Shown here: positions 51,501 to 58,366 of the stretch, piece after piece
How the letters are laid out: each line of letters opens with the position of its first letter
How positions within the stretch are numbered: the stretch's first letter is position 1
DNA from: Nocardia uniformis NBRC 13702
GTDB taxonomy: Bacteria; Actinomycetota; Actinomycetes; Mycobacteriales; Mycobacteriaceae
NCBI RefSeq assembly: GCF_001613345.1
Contig: NZ_BDCE01000064.1
Location: 1-64,000 of the forward strand
DNA: 64,000 nt
Direction of reading: 5' to 3'
Notes under the pieces: model-generated
The model's database searches: none
Told to the model about the DNA's origin: nothing
The model's input: only the letters and a program-made list of their open reading frames with translations
Position numbers and translations under genes: made by a program

Positions 51501-52768
51501 CGGTCAAGCACCAGTTGCTCGCGGTACCCGATAAGGGCATGGGCTTCGGCATGCTGCGTTACCTCAATCCCGAGACAGCACACCAACTCCCGGCGCGGAT
51601 CCCCGGCCGCATCGGCTTCAACTATCTCGGCCGCTACGCCGCCGCGGATATTCCCGCCGGATTGGAAGGGATCGGCTGGCTGCCCACCGACGAATTCGGC
51701 GACCTGCACGCCACCGAACACCCCGATGTGCCGGTTACCGCCGAGCTCGAAATCAATGCGGTGGTCATGGGCGACCGCATGCGGGCGAGCTTCTCCTATC
51801 CCGAAACCCTCCTCGACACCGACGCGGTGACCACCTTGGCGCGGCTGTGGACCGACGCACTCACGGCAGCGGCGGCATTCGCCGACACCCCGGCGGCCCA
51901 CGAAGCCGCCGACGCGGAGACCCGCCATCTCGCCGAACTGGCGGCAATCACCGAATCGGCTGCCGCCCAGTCTGATTCGACACCAGGTCTCGGGTTGGAC
52001 ATTGTCCTTCCCATCCGGCCCGACGGCACCGAATCCGCCCTGTTCTGCATCCACCCGTCCTCCGGCATTGCCTGGACCTACCTCGGCCTCGCCGACGCCC
52101 TGAAATCCGGCCGCCCCATCTACGGCCTGCAAGCCCCCGATCTGTCCGGCGGAGCCGCTGCCCGCAGTATCGACGAGTTCGCCGGGCGCTATGTCCACGA
52201 AATCCGTCGCCTGCAACCCGAGGGTCCGTACCACCTCCTCGGCTGGTCCTTCGGCGGTTTGATCGCCCACGCCGTCGCCACCCGCCTCGAAGCCGCAGGA
52301 GCCGAACTCGGCGTGCTCGCCCTACTCGATGCCGATACTGCCGATATCGACGGCGACAGTATCGAGAAGCTCAGTGCCGGAACCTTTATCGCCACCTTCG
52401 GCCACGCCTTCGGGATGACCGACATCCCGGCCGACAGCACCGCACAGGAGGCAGCCGACCTCATTCGCGAGCGGATGGGCGGCGTATCGCTCGTGGACGC
52501 GGGCACCCTGCAGCGCATGGCGGACTCCTACAACTCCGCCGCCCGTACCCGCACCGGTTACCGGCGCCCCGTATTCCACGGCGACGCACTGTATTTCAAT
52601 GCCACCGTGGACTCCTCGGAGATCTTCGGTCCCGACGGCTGGCGACCCTACATCACCGGAGATATCACCACCCACGATATCGATGTCACCCATGACGAAC
52701 TGACCGCACCACACGCGTTGGCGGCCATCGCCCGCGTCCTCGACCACCATTTGGGAGGCAGGCCATGA
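39542..52768 (+). CDS. Three-module nonribosomal peptide synthetase (4408 residues)
   Basis: Predicted order C-A-T-E / C-A-T / C-A-T-E-TE. Landmarks: C1 HHIALDG (about 149), A1 P-loop LIYTSGSTGLPKG (about 621), T1 LGGDS (about 1002), E1 HHLVVDGVSW (about 1209); C2 NHHLILDG (about 1680), A2 P-loop (about 2158), T2 LGGNS (about 2546); C3 HHISADG (about 2736), A3 P-loop (about 3217), T3 LGGDS (about 3598), E2 HHLVIDGVSW (about 3793), TE with GWSFGG (about 4234). It predicts a D-L-D tripeptide released by the thioesterase. Pocket residues aligned by eye to GrsA are DIENVGGVT, DAHVSALIW and DAFVAALIW. C1 resembles EntF-type condensation domains, so an acyl group may be supplied in trans. No MbtH or carrier-activating enzyme is in the window. 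Confidence 0.95.
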   Translation: MLPSSTAALSPAATGSDAAFPLSSAQRGIWFAQHLAGDTPVSIAQYVEFVGAVDIHLLAEAARQAGREFGTGYLRLIEIDDVPYQVVDTALDDPIETIDLRAAPDPEAAAHDWMHAEYTAPLDPLRDRLCTVAMLRVSEDRWFWYSRFHHIALDGVGALTMLGRTSEIYNAAVNGREIPASKAEHLRGIVEADAAYRNSERLQADREYWREHLAGMAEPVQLGRHSGAVDAHPRLLSRSLPAETAARLATMATQLSSSAAPLIVAAFAAFLNAMTGAPEIVLSLPVSGRTTAVLRRSGGMMANVVPLRLRQTPTLTVGDLVRATQGELTAALRRQRYRQEDIVRDLGWSMDEVGSFGPTVNLMLVDSRIRLGGVTGRLHVLTSGLIEDLFVNVYPGVGGESTHIDFQANPNRYGEEELAALHERFLRFLHAFLGAGPQGRLAALAVLADEERDITPARGRSGARVRTLPEILDAGAAKNPAAMAIRGRGTVLSYRDTGDYVHRLARVLIAAGAGPERTVALSIPRSVESVLAMCAVARTGAAFVPVDPDYPTDRIEHMITDSGVVVGVTVAAARPALPDRVRWLVLDTPDTENALDASDPAPITDADRRAPVRADQLAYLIYTSGSTGLPKGVGVTHRGLSNLVTGSGAAFGVGVDAVMAHAVSPSFDISVEELLVAFGAGATVAVVPPAAYAGEDLARVLRSLEVTHLNVTPAVAGSLDPRTLPRLRTVVVGGEACPPELAARWAGRCVLNGYGPTETTVTATLSSALVPGDPIDIGRPARGVTAVVLDPWLRPVPHGVTGELYLGGPGLARGYHQRIGLTAGRFVANPFAAGERMYRTGDLVRWRRGRGGKHLEYVGRGDTQVKVRGFRIELGEVDAAISRHPGVEMAITVGATTPAGATALVTYVLAATGSAVDPEAVKATVAQHLPAYMVPSAVLVLDTLPLTPAGKVDRRALPTPDFGTRLRTGRAPATPQEKTLAAVFADVLGHDEIGADDNFFALGGDSIVAIQLVARAKTAGLGLRARDVFEHKTVAGLAAVATEVTAPQVRELPGGGSGSVPLTPIVYDMLEQGDTWPRFAQAVLIDLPADIDRAALVTAVQALLDRHDLLRSTLARRIPKAEAGSAAPAPSTAPADSATPAAEWEWLVSAPGLVEAAALIDTVTLAADADGEAELQRAADLLDPAAGMVARFVLMEREEAAPRLWVVLHHLVVDGVSWRILLPDLAIAWSGGTLPQVGTSFRRWAHGQVEQAAARTTELPVWQRMLATPDPNIGIRDLDPDVDTAETMARVSTSIDAETASAALELIPARFHCGADDALLAALALATAHWRGHSEARFTLEGHGREDSVLPGADLSRTVGWFTSVYPVALDLTGIDLDEAIDGGPAAGAVLKAVKEQLRAIPDKGVGFGMLRYLNPDTAAALADAPTPKVSFNYLGRTGAGTEGPWLPRRFAATQDDRAPLAAVVDINALHTDTGLEVTWAYASRILSEVQVRELAGLWARALTALTAHARRDGSGGHTPSDFALVAVSGSQIEEWEREYPKLSDVWPLSPLQYGLLFHARYDSDTADGYTVQTKLSLAGRVDATVLRTSAQALLDRHDGLRAAFTETSDGPWQLVLGGAEIAWHEVDLTHFANTAERQRELERLIAVDAGTRFDLARPPLLRFSLIRTGTEAYTLLMTNHHLILDGWSTPLLVRELLAGYLAAVTGQTITLPPVHSYREFLAWLDDRDDAAALGAWTEALAGVDGPTRAVPTLADISSTESGMVTKDFSADALSRLETTARGADATVNTAVQAAWGLLLSMLTGRTDVVFGGTVSGRPPQLGGVEEMIGLFINTLPVRVRLDPAERVAGLLTRMQTEQTRLLDHQHIGLAAIHQAVGMPELFDTLTVFESYPLDREALSQALDIAGMRILDVAGTDATPYPLNLMVIPQRGDDGSESLCIAVKFMSDHLSEAAARQLLDRFVLLLEQLADYPDRRIAHVQHCDPTERRALLPVRGGDPVPMRTLPDILAGGARIDPDAIAVSAGHLTMTYRDLDAWSNRFARVLLRRGVGREVFVVLALTRSVESVVAVWALAKTGAAFLPLDPNYPVERIEHILTDSRAPIGVTVCEVGDTLPGTIDWLLLDDLNTIRRVMTVSDAPITDAERGGPITLGQTAYLIYTSGSTGKPKAVLLSHRGLANLVATQQHSLDLDETASALQVASPSFDASVHELLMAHGMGGRLVLSPPDVYGGSALEELLRTERVTHAVITPSVLATMSPRDLPDLRCLSVAGEAVGSEVVAAWSANRRMVNLYGPTEFSIWATGPGELRAGEMITIGAPVLGAGAMVLDTWLRPVPLGITGELYLAGPQLARGYFNRFALTAARFVANPYGAPGVRMYRTGDMVRWVEVKGADGVALELEYLGRSDFQVKIRGLRIELGEIDAVLAADDQVEYAATVGLPGPSGETVLISYVVSTAAVRHHLDTEDLRTRVAAALPGYMVPSYLIELDEVPLTPVGKLDRNALPEPDFSVLQQRYLAPRTPVEAAVAEVFAEVLGSDRVGIDRSFFELGGNSLSATKVVARVNAALGSTVALRDLFDAPTVAQLSTRIVPADRTTPGRPAPAPRIRPDRVPLSPAQQRMWVLNRLDPDSAAYNIIAPLRLTGALDVDALRGAVRDVVTRHETLRTIYPADAEGPRQVVMGVDSTVPELRVIESEDGAPLRSRMAELAGTGFDLTRESPLRVGLYRISATAHVVVLVVHHISADGASMAPLATDLMAAYLARASGTDFALSPLRVQYADYAIWQRELLGDESDPHSLAAQQISFWRERLAGVPNVLELPADRPRPAVQSMRSADLPFALDAETHAALTALAAATDTSLFMVLHATLAVLLGRLAGTSDVVIGTAVAGRGDEALDDIVGMFVNTLALRTNVDPGSVFREFLTDVRSTDLDAFAHAQVPFERLVQVLEPARSTAHSPIFQVSLSLQNFTAPVLEFPNLRVEVEPVDRDVSQFDLTLDLREQVSGSAPAGVDGVLTYATDLFDEATAARLATRWRRILAAIVADPDIRLADIDLLDDTERAALVPVPGPHSTATMTLAEVFAATAAAYPDRPATIVDGRTRTYAELDADSDLLADRLAERGIGPERIVALALSRGVELLTAIWAVAKTGAAFLPIDPRHPLDRIEHMLADSGAALGLTTTEQRPLLPDATTWLLLDTPVDWSADGGGRVWSAHPDHPAWLIYTSGSTGTPKGVSVSHRGIADLVAAQRELLGLDEDARVLQVASPSFDASAFEALMAFGFGAAAVVAPPETFGGAALTDLIAGQQVTHLVITPSALATMDPAAVSSVRVLAVAGEAISAELVERWSPGRTLINLYGPTEFTIWATASEPLRADAPVTIGGPIRGAGALVLDERLRPVPRGVAGELYLAGRALARGYHARPALTAARFVADPYGAPGDRLYRTGDLVRWVGALADPRLEYLGRTDFQVKVRGQRIELGEIDAVLGRADDVEFAVTLGVPGPGGATALAAYILPTPGVDFDLAALRAHAADSLPGYMVPSAFVLLDRVPLNAVGKLDRKALPEPVFQADTEYRAPGTPSEAALAEIVAELLGRDRVGVHDSFFALGGDSILAIQLVSRARLRGLELSPLQVFEHRTVAALAALADAAEEAIVLEELPGGGVGDMPLPPIVRWMTQRGGDFRRFAQTAVLELPSGITREQLVATVAAVVDRHDMLRARLIPEDGDWRLLTGEPGTVEVDALVHRIEFSADADTVELREYAVTEVDSALDRLDPARGIGLQLVWFDPVGPGSRAGRLIVVAHHLVIDGVSWRILIPDLMAAWAQVSAGATPVLSEPGTSMRRWAHALTAEAHRDGRVAELDYWRDIADTPDPPIGTRELDPAVDRVAATRMVDIEVPEAVTTALLTTLPALFDGGIEDALLAALGLAVLRWRPTTEPAVLIRMEGHGRQQEIVPGADLSRTVGWFTSVYPIRLGLPEIDIDDALGGGAAMGSAIRTVKHQLLAVPDKGMGFGMLRYLNPETAHQLPARIPGRIGFNYLGRYAAADIPAGLEGIGWLPTDEFGDLHATEHPDVPVTAELEINAVVMGDRMRASFSYPETLLDTDAVTTLARLWTDALTAAAAFADTPAAHEAADAETRHLAELAAITESAAAQSDSTPGLGLDIVLPIRPDGTESALFCIHPSSGIAWTYLGLADALKSGRPIYGLQAPDLSGGAAARSIDEFAGRYVHEIRRLQPEGPYHLLGWSFGGLIAHAVATRLEAAGAELGVLALLDADTADIDGDSIEKLSAGTFIATFGHAFGMTDIPADSTAQEAADLIRERMGGVSLVDAGTLQRMADSYNSAARTRTGYRRPVFHGDALYFNATVDSSEIFGPDGWRPYITGDITTHDIDVTHDELTAPHALAAIARVLDHHLGGRP

Positions 52769-53748
52769 GTATCGACGGCGATACGATCGGCGGCGGTGTC
52801 GTCGTCGACGGCGTCGAGAAATCCTTCGGCGCGGTGAAAGCGTTGCGCGGCATCGACTTCAAGGCCGCACCCGGAGAAGTACTCGGCATCCTCGGGCCCA
52901 ATGGCGCGGGTAAGACGACGACCGTGAATATTCTGTCCACCCTCATCGCCCCCGACGCCGGCCGGGCCACGGTCGCCGGACACGATGTGGTCGCCGACGC
53001 GGCGGCGGTGCGGCGGTCCATCATGCTCACCGGACAGTTCGCGGCGCTCGATGATGCCCTGACCGGCTACGAGAACCTGGTCATGTTCGGGCGGCTCATG
53101 GGTTTGCGCAAACGCGCCGCCCGCGCCCGCGCGGCCGAACTCCTCGACGAATTCGACCTCGACGCCGCCGCCAAACGCCGGGTCGGCACCTATTCCGGCG
53201 GTATGCGCCGCCGCATCGATATCGCCTGCGGACTCGTCGTGCGGCCCGAGGTGGTCTTCCTCGACGAACCCACCACCGGCCTGGATCCCCGTAGCCGCCA
53301 AGGGGTGTGGGATCTCGTCGGCGGCTTCCGCAAACACGGCATCACCACCCTGCTCACCACCCAGTATCTGGAGGAGGCCGACGCCCTCTGTGATCGCATT
53401 ATTGTCATCGACCACGGCGTCGTCATAGCCGACGGCACCGCCGATCAACTCAAATCCCGTACCGGCGGCAGCTATTGCGAAATCGTGCCACTACGCCTCG
53501 AGGACCTCCCCGCCATCGTCAATGCCCTCGGCTCACTGGTACCCGACGCCAATCGCCTGGCGCTGACCGGTGATTCGGACCGCCTCGCCATTCCGGCGCC
53601 CGACGGCGCGAAATCCCTCGCCGAGGCGCTGCGCCGACTCGATACCGCCGGAATAGAACTCGTCGATATCGCGCTGCGCCGTCCGTCCCTCGACGACGTA
53701 TTCCTCAATCTCACCGGACATCTCGCCGATGGGCAGGACCCGTCGTGA
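52765..53748 (+). CDS. drrA: DrrA-like ABC exporter ATPase
   Basis: A 327-residue ATPase of the daunorubicin-resistance type. Walker A is LGPNGAGKTTTVNIL (about 50-64), the signature is YSGGMRRRIDIA, Walker B is VVFLDEPTTGLD, followed by TTQYLEEADALCDRI. The C-terminal domain contains PDGAKSLAEALRRLDTAGI and RRPSLDDVFLNLTGH, typical of DrrA. Its ATG overlaps the NRPS stop as ATGA, so it is translated with the synthetase and its job is presumably to export or protect against that peptide product. Confidence 0.92.
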   Translation: MSIDGDTIGGGVVVDGVEKSFGAVKALRGIDFKAAPGEVLGILGPNGAGKTTTVNILSTLIAPDAGRATVAGHDVVADAAAVRRSIMLTGQFAALDDALTGYENLVMFGRLMGLRKRAARARAAELLDEFDLDAAAKRRVGTYSGGMRRRIDIACGLVVRPEVVFLDEPTTGLDPRSRQGVWDLVGGFRKHGITTLLTTQYLEEADALCDRIIVIDHGVVIADGTADQLKSRTGGSYCEIVPLRLEDLPAIVNALGSLVPDANRLALTGDSDRLAIPAPDGAKSLAEALRRLDTAGIELVDIALRRPSLDDVFLNLTGHLADGQDPS

Positions 53749-54563
53749 CCGCCGCCGTCTGGTTGACCAATATCCGCGCCACGCCCTCCACCGTGCAGCA
53801 GTGGTGGGTGCTGAGTGTCCGGCTCATCGTGCCCGCCATCAAGAGCGGCGACATCCTCAATATGGTGTTCGCACCGATTGTGTTCACCGCCAGCTTCTAC
53901 ATTCCGCTCAATCGCATAATGACGTTCGCCGGCACGGGATTCAGTAGCTACGCCCAATTCATGGCACCCATCGTCATGTTGCAGGCGGCCTCGTTCGCGG
54001 CCATCTCCGCCGCCTTCCGCGCCGCCACCGACGCGGTATCCGGACTCGATAAACGCTTCGACGCCATGCCGATGAATCCCCTGGTACCCACCGCAGCACG
54101 GATGTCCGGCAATATCTTCCGGCTGCTCGTCGCCCTGACCGCCGCGCTGATCGCCACCCATGCCATCGGCTTCCGATTCCGTCTCGACGCCCTGCACACC
54201 CTCGGCTTCATCGCGCTCGCCCTGCTCATCGGCATTGCCTTCTGCCTCGGGGCCGACGTCATCGGTTCCATGTCGAAGAGTCCCGAAGCCACCACCCAGC
54301 TGCTGGTACTGCCGCCGCTCATTCTCGGCATGCTCTCCACCGGATTGGCACCGGCCGGCCAATTCCCGCAGTGGGTACAGGGTTTCGTCCGCAATCAACC
54401 GGTCTCACAATTCGCGTACGGGCTGCGCGCCCTCGCCGGGGATACCCGGGGCAATGCCGGCGCGGTCACCTGGTCGGTCATGACGCCACCGCTGCTGTGG
54501 ATCGTGGCCATTATCGCGGTGTCGATCCTGCTGACCATACGTATCAACCGGAGGAAGGGCTGA
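53745..54563 (+). CDS. drrB: DrrB-like ABC-2 permease
   Basis: A 272-residue ABC-2 membrane protein with about six membrane segments: near residues 40-60, 75-95, 120-142, 155-178, 190-210 and 245-265. The family stretch GTGFSSYAQFMAPIVMLQAASF and the RFDAMPMNPLVPTAARM loop are seen. It overlaps drrA by four bases (GTGA) and is followed by drrC after one base, so all are in one tight unit. Confidence 0.88.
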   Translation: MTAAVWLTNIRATPSTVQQWWVLSVRLIVPAIKSGDILNMVFAPIVFTASFYIPLNRIMTFAGTGFSSYAQFMAPIVMLQAASFAAISAAFRAATDAVSGLDKRFDAMPMNPLVPTAARMSGNIFRLLVALTAALIATHAIGFRFRLDALHTLGFIALALLIGIAFCLGADVIGSMSKSPEATTQLLVLPPLILGMLSTGLAPAGQFPQWVQGFVRNQPVSQFAYGLRALAGDTRGNAGAVTWSVMTPPLLWIVAIIAVSILLTIRINRRKG

Positions 54564-54564
54564 C

Positions 54565-55380
54565 ATGAGCATCTCCATGCCCGAGCCCACGGTCGTCCGC
54601 GAATCCGAGACCTCACCGATCGCCCTGGTGCGCCACACCTGGATTCAGGTGCAGCGGCTGCTGCTGCGCTGGGTACGCGATCCGGTCACGCTGCTGGAAA
54701 CCCTGATCATCCCGTGCCTGCTGCTGCTCATGCTCGATATCGTGGTGGGCAGCCCCATCCAGAAGTTCACCGGCAGCGACGCCCTCTACGGCTCGGTACC
54801 GATGGTGGCACTGGTGGGCGCACTCTCGGGCTGTATCGCCAGCGGGGTCATGCTGGGCCGCGAACGCGCCGCGGGCCTGCTGGCGCGCTTCTGGGTGCTG
54901 CCCGTCCACCGGGGCTCCGGCCTGGCCGCCCGCATCATCGCCGAGGGCTGTCGCATCTTCGGCGGCACCGTGGTGATCATCGGCTTCGGCATGCTGCTCG
55001 GCTTCCGCTTCCAGCAGGGGCCGCTGGCCACCATCGTCTTCTTCCTGCTGCCGGTGCTGTTCGGGTTGTCCTTCGCCACCCTGGTCATCGCCGTCGCCGT
55101 CTTCACCGCCAGCTCCGGGCTGGTGGAGGCCATCACCATCGTCACGTCACTGCTCATGTTCTTCAGCACCGGATTCGTTCCCCTGCTCGCCTATCCGGAG
55201 TGGATCCAGCCCATCGTGCGCAACCAGCCCATGTCGGTGGCCGTCGACACCATGCGCGCCCTGTCGCAGGGCGGGCCACTGGCGCATCCGCTCACCCTCA
55301 CCCTCATGTGGTCGCTCGGCGCCATCGTGGTCTTCGCCATCCCCGCCGCCATCGGCTACCGCCGCGCCAGCCGCCGCTGA
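54565..55380 (+). CDS. drrC: DrrC-like ABC-2 permease
   Basis: A 271-residue ABC-2 membrane protein similar in layout to DrrB, with segments near 45-65, 75-98, 125-145, 150-178, 185-205 and 240-262. The segment VMLGRERAAGLLARFWVLPVHRGSGLAAR is characteristic. Two different permeases with one DrrA ATPase match the DrrABC arrangement of lipid and antibiotic exporters such as the phthiocerol export system. It ends the operon, 90 bases before the nitrobindin gene. Confidence 0.88.
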   Translation: MSISMPEPTVVRESETSPIALVRHTWIQVQRLLLRWVRDPVTLLETLIIPCLLLLMLDIVVGSPIQKFTGSDALYGSVPMVALVGALSGCIASGVMLGRERAAGLLARFWVLPVHRGSGLAARIIAEGCRIFGGTVVIIGFGMLLGFRFQQGPLATIVFFLLPVLFGLSFATLVIAVAVFTASSGLVEAITIVTSLLMFFSTGFVPLLAYPEWIQPIVRNQPMSVAVDTMRALSQGGPLAHPLTLTLMWSLGAIVVFAIPAAIGYRRASRR

Positions 55381-55491
55381 ACGCAGACGGAGACCGGCAA
55401 ATACCCCAATCCAGACCCCTTACCCGAATAACTCCGGACCGGGCGCGTCGAGAGCGCTCCACGACCGCCCATGCGCACTATGCTGGCCGCC

Positions 55492-55992
55492 GTGCTCGAC
55501 TCCCAGCCTGCCGCCGCGCCCCATCCCGATATCGCCCACCTCGCCCCACTCCTGGGCACCTGGCGCGGCAGTGGACACGGTGAGTATCCGACCATCCCGT
55601 CGTTCGACTATCTGGAGGAAGTGCACTTCGGTCATGTCGGCCGCCCCTTCCTCACCTACCGGCAGCGCACCCGCGCCGCCGACGGCAGTCGCCCCATGCA
55701 CGCCGAAACCGGCTACCTGCGCCCCAATGGCCCCGACCGCATCGAATTGATCCTGGCCCACCCGACCGGTATCACCGAGATCTGCGAGGGCAGCCTGGTC
55801 GCCGACGGCGCGGCCCTGCGCATCGAACTCGACTCCACCACCATCGGTCGCAGCAGCAGCGCCAAATCGGTGACCGCGCTGGGTCGCTCGATCGCGCTGT
55901 CGGGTGACACCCTCGACTACACCCTGCGGATGGCCGCGGTCGATCAGCCCCTGCAGCACCATCTGGCGGCAACCCTGCGTCGCGAGAACTGA
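55492..55992 (+). CDS. Nitrobindin-like heme-binding protein (FABP family)
   Basis: A 166-residue beta-barrel protein of the nitrobindin / THAP4-like family. LAPLLGTWRGSGHGEYPTIPSFDYLEEVHF is the hallmark start, and QHHLAATLRR near the C-terminus carries the proximal heme His. Nitrobindins bind heme and reduce or sense nitric oxide and peroxynitrite. The GTG at 55492 and the ATG at 55471 are both possible starts; I prefer the first because the barrel begins soon after. It belongs to the core rather than to the NRPS cluster. Confidence 0.88.
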   Translation: MLDSQPAAAPHPDIAHLAPLLGTWRGSGHGEYPTIPSFDYLEEVHFGHVGRPFLTYRQRTRAADGSRPMHAETGYLRPNGPDRIELILAHPTGITEICEGSLVADGAALRIELDSTTIGRSSSAKSVTALGRSIALSGDTLDYTLRMAAVDQPLQHHLAATLRREN

Positions 55993-56228
55993 ACGCGACG
56001 TTTCGGACAGAAGAATTCTCGAACTTTTCGAAAACCGACTTTTACGTATGTGACCTGCATCACCGCGTCGCGAGGGGTGTGCAGGGGCGCACTCCTGGGT
56101 TGTGCGGTGAATCAGCGCGCTCTAACGTTTGTTTCGGCGGCAAACAGTCAGCCAAGTCTCATAGCAGTTCCGGTTTACCGAAACAGACCGTTCGGGTCCC
56201 CACACTCGCTCCACATAGGGAGTTGGTT

Positions 56229-56483
56229 ATGCAGCGTTCGGCCCTTCTGCTGGTTGCCACGGCCGGGATAATCCTGGCCGGTACCGGAGCCACCGAACTT
56301 CTCGGTGATGAATCCGGCCCACCCCCCGCCATGCGGAACCTCTCCCAACAGCAGCAACACTATGTGATCCAATCCGACAGCGGCGCGCTCCAGCCCGCCG
56401 CGTGCGTGAAGCTCGCCTCCGGCCGCTACGGCATTCAGACATCGGACCGTGGGATCCTGCCGACCTCGGGTACCCGCCGCTGA
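56229..56483 (+). CDS. Small secreted protein
   Basis: An 84-residue exported peptide I do not recognise. The N-terminus has a basic Arg and a hydrophobic core (ALLLVATAGIILAGTGA), then a polar Gln/Ser-rich mature part with a single Cys (AACVKLASGRYGI). The ATG at 56229 has AGGGAG upstream; the frame is open for 50 codons before it but without coding character. It converges on the penicillin-binding protein gene 12 bases away. The 236-base gap before it contains A/T-rich segments suitable for promoters. Confidence 0.6.
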   Translation: MQRSALLLVATAGIILAGTGATELLGDESGPPPAMRNLSQQQQHYVIQSDSGALQPAACVKLASGRYGIQTSDRGILPTSGTRR

Positions 56484-56495
56484 CCCTCGCGGACG

Positions 56496-58286
56496 TCAGT
56501 AACCCGCAGGAAGCGCGGTCAGCATTTCCCTGGTGACCGCCACCGCATTGTCCGAACTACCGGCCTTCACGAGCAGGGTGGCGAACGCCATATCCCCGCG
56601 ATAGCCGATGAACCACGAGTGCGAACCACCCTCCACCTCGGCCTCGCCCGTCTTGCCGTAGACCTCGCCCATATCGGCGATCCGTTCCGCGGTACCTCCC
56701 AGCACCACCTTGCGCATCATCATGCGCAGACCGTCGATCACCTCGGAGTCGGCGGCCGGGCGCTGCCCGTCGACGGTGGTGTTGTGACCGGAGATCAGAT
56801 ACGGCACGGGGGCCGCGCCGTTCGCGATGGTCGCCGCGACCAAGGCCATACCGAACGGACTGACCACCACCTTGCCCTGACCGATACCGTCCTCCGCGCG
56901 CTGCACCGCCGTCTTGGACTCCGGGACCTGGCCCGACACCGTGGGCAGTCCGGCCACCGTGTAATCCGGGCCGATACCCAGCTGCGCCGCGGCCAGATGC
57001 AGGGCGTCGGAGGGCAATTGGCTGGAGATCTTGGCGAAGGCGGTATTGCAGGAACGCTCATAGGCGGTGGCCAGGGGGACATCGCCGACGGTGAAGAGGT
57101 TGTAGTTGGGAATGGTGCGCTCACCAATGGTGATTCGGCTCGGGCAGGGCACCACGGTATCCGGGGTGGCGATACCCGCGTTCATGGCGGCGGCGGCGGT
57201 GATCGTTTTGAAGGTCGAGCCGGGCGGATACAGACCGGAGGTGGCCACCGGGCCGTCCCGGTCGGCCGCCCTGTTCTGCGCCACCGCCAGGATCGCACCG
57301 GTGGACGGTTGCAGCACCACCGTCATGGCCTGCTCGGGGCGCGCGTCCACCGCGCGCTGGGCGGCATTCTGCACGTGGCGGTCCAGACTCAGCGAAAACG
57401 ACGGGGCCGGTTCCGGTTCCACCTCGTGCAGTACCGCGATATCGGCGCCATTGGAGTTCTGAGTGACCACCCGCCACCCGGCGCGACCGTCCACCTCGTC
57501 GATAATGGTCTTGCGCACCTGAGTGAGCAGATCGGGCGCGAAATCGCGGTCGGTGGACACCATGTCCCACTCGCTCGACACCGTGACACCGGGCAGGCCC
57601 AGCAAATCGCCGCCGACCTGGTTGTACTCCCATTCGGTGAGGATCTCGACCGGATACGCGCCGCCGTCGGCCTTGCGGGCGGCGGCCAGCAGCGCCGTGC
57701 CGGTGAGCTTCGGGGTGATCGGATTCAGCGCGGTGGCAATCGCATTCGCGACATAGGTCGGGTCGGCGGCCTTGGCGACGGTGAACACCACGCGGTGCAC
57801 GGTGCCGGGCACCAGCACATCGCTGCCGGAGCGTTCGTTGACGCGGGCGCGCGGGGCGGGGGTGGCGCGCAGTTCGAGGGTCTGGGTATCACCGAGGCGC
57901 GGATGGATATCGGACGCGGTCCAGCGCACCGTCCAACGGCCCTCGCTGCGACCCATCTGCAACTGGCCCCGGTAGGTCCAGACGCGCTCCTTCGGCAATC
58001 GCCAGGAGTAGGTGTAGTCGACGGTAGCGGTATCGCCGGTGACCCGGGTATCGCCGGAACGCACGTCGAGACCCTCGGCCTGGAGCTGCTGCCAGGCGGA
58101 AGTCAGTGCGGTGCTTGCCCTCTCGGGCAGGTTGGTGATATTGGCGGCGGCTTCCAGGTCACGGCCGGCGAACGCGTCGAAGAAGGCCTCGGCGACGAGC
58201 GCGGGGCGCTGCGGGCCCGAGGAGCAGCCGACTGCGGCAATCGTGACCGCGGCGGCGAAAAGCAAGGTCAGTATGCGCGTTGACAT
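56496..58286 (-). CDS. Penicillin-binding lipoprotein (transpeptidase with NTF2-like domain)
   Basis: A 596-residue peptidoglycan transpeptidase anchored by lipid, the homologue of mycobacterial Rv2864c. MSTRILTLLFAAAVTIAAVGC gives a signal peptide with lipobox (Cys about 21). An NTF2-like MecA_N domain follows (about 35-140), then a dimerisation part and the transpeptidase: SxxK in YPPGSTFKT, SxN in YERSCNTAF, KTG in YGKTGEAE, all intact. I start at the ATG at 58286; the extra 15 residues upstream would place a spurious Cys before the signal. It is part of the conserved core run with GNAT, ispG, rip1 and dxr. Confidence 0.93.
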   Translation of the reverse strand: MSTRILTLLFAAAVTIAAVGCSSGPQRPALVAEAFFDAFAGRDLEAAANITNLPERASTALTSAWQQLQAEGLDVRSGDTRVTGDTATVDYTYSWRLPKERVWTYRGQLQMGRSEGRWTVRWTASDIHPRLGDTQTLELRATPAPRARVNERSGSDVLVPGTVHRVVFTVAKAADPTYVANAIATALNPITPKLTGTALLAAARKADGGAYPVEILTEWEYNQVGGDLLGLPGVTVSSEWDMVSTDRDFAPDLLTQVRKTIIDEVDGRAGWRVVTQNSNGADIAVLHEVEPEPAPSFSLSLDRHVQNAAQRAVDARPEQAMTVVLQPSTGAILAVAQNRAADRDGPVATSGLYPPGSTFKTITAAAAMNAGIATPDTVVPCPSRITIGERTIPNYNLFTVGDVPLATAYERSCNTAFAKISSQLPSDALHLAAAQLGIGPDYTVAGLPTVSGQVPESKTAVQRAEDGIGQGKVVVSPFGMALVAATIANGAAPVPYLISGHNTTVDGQRPAADSEVIDGLRMMMRKVVLGGTAERIADMGEVYGKTGEAEVEGGSHSWFIGYRGDMAFATLLVKAGSSDNAVAVTREMLTALPAGY

Positions 58287-58366
58287 CGGGACCGATGCTA
58301 GGGGCAACTTCCCGCAAACCAGCGGGGACACACTGCACCGGAACGGATTTCGGTGCTACATCGCGA

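Noticed and set aside
49562..52270. A 902-codon open frame antisense to the NRPS, and similar ones at 41840-44218 and elsewhere
   Set aside because: They mirror the high-GC codon pattern of the NRPS, have Gly/Arg/His-rich translations without domains, and the sense strand carries unmistakable NRPS motifs.
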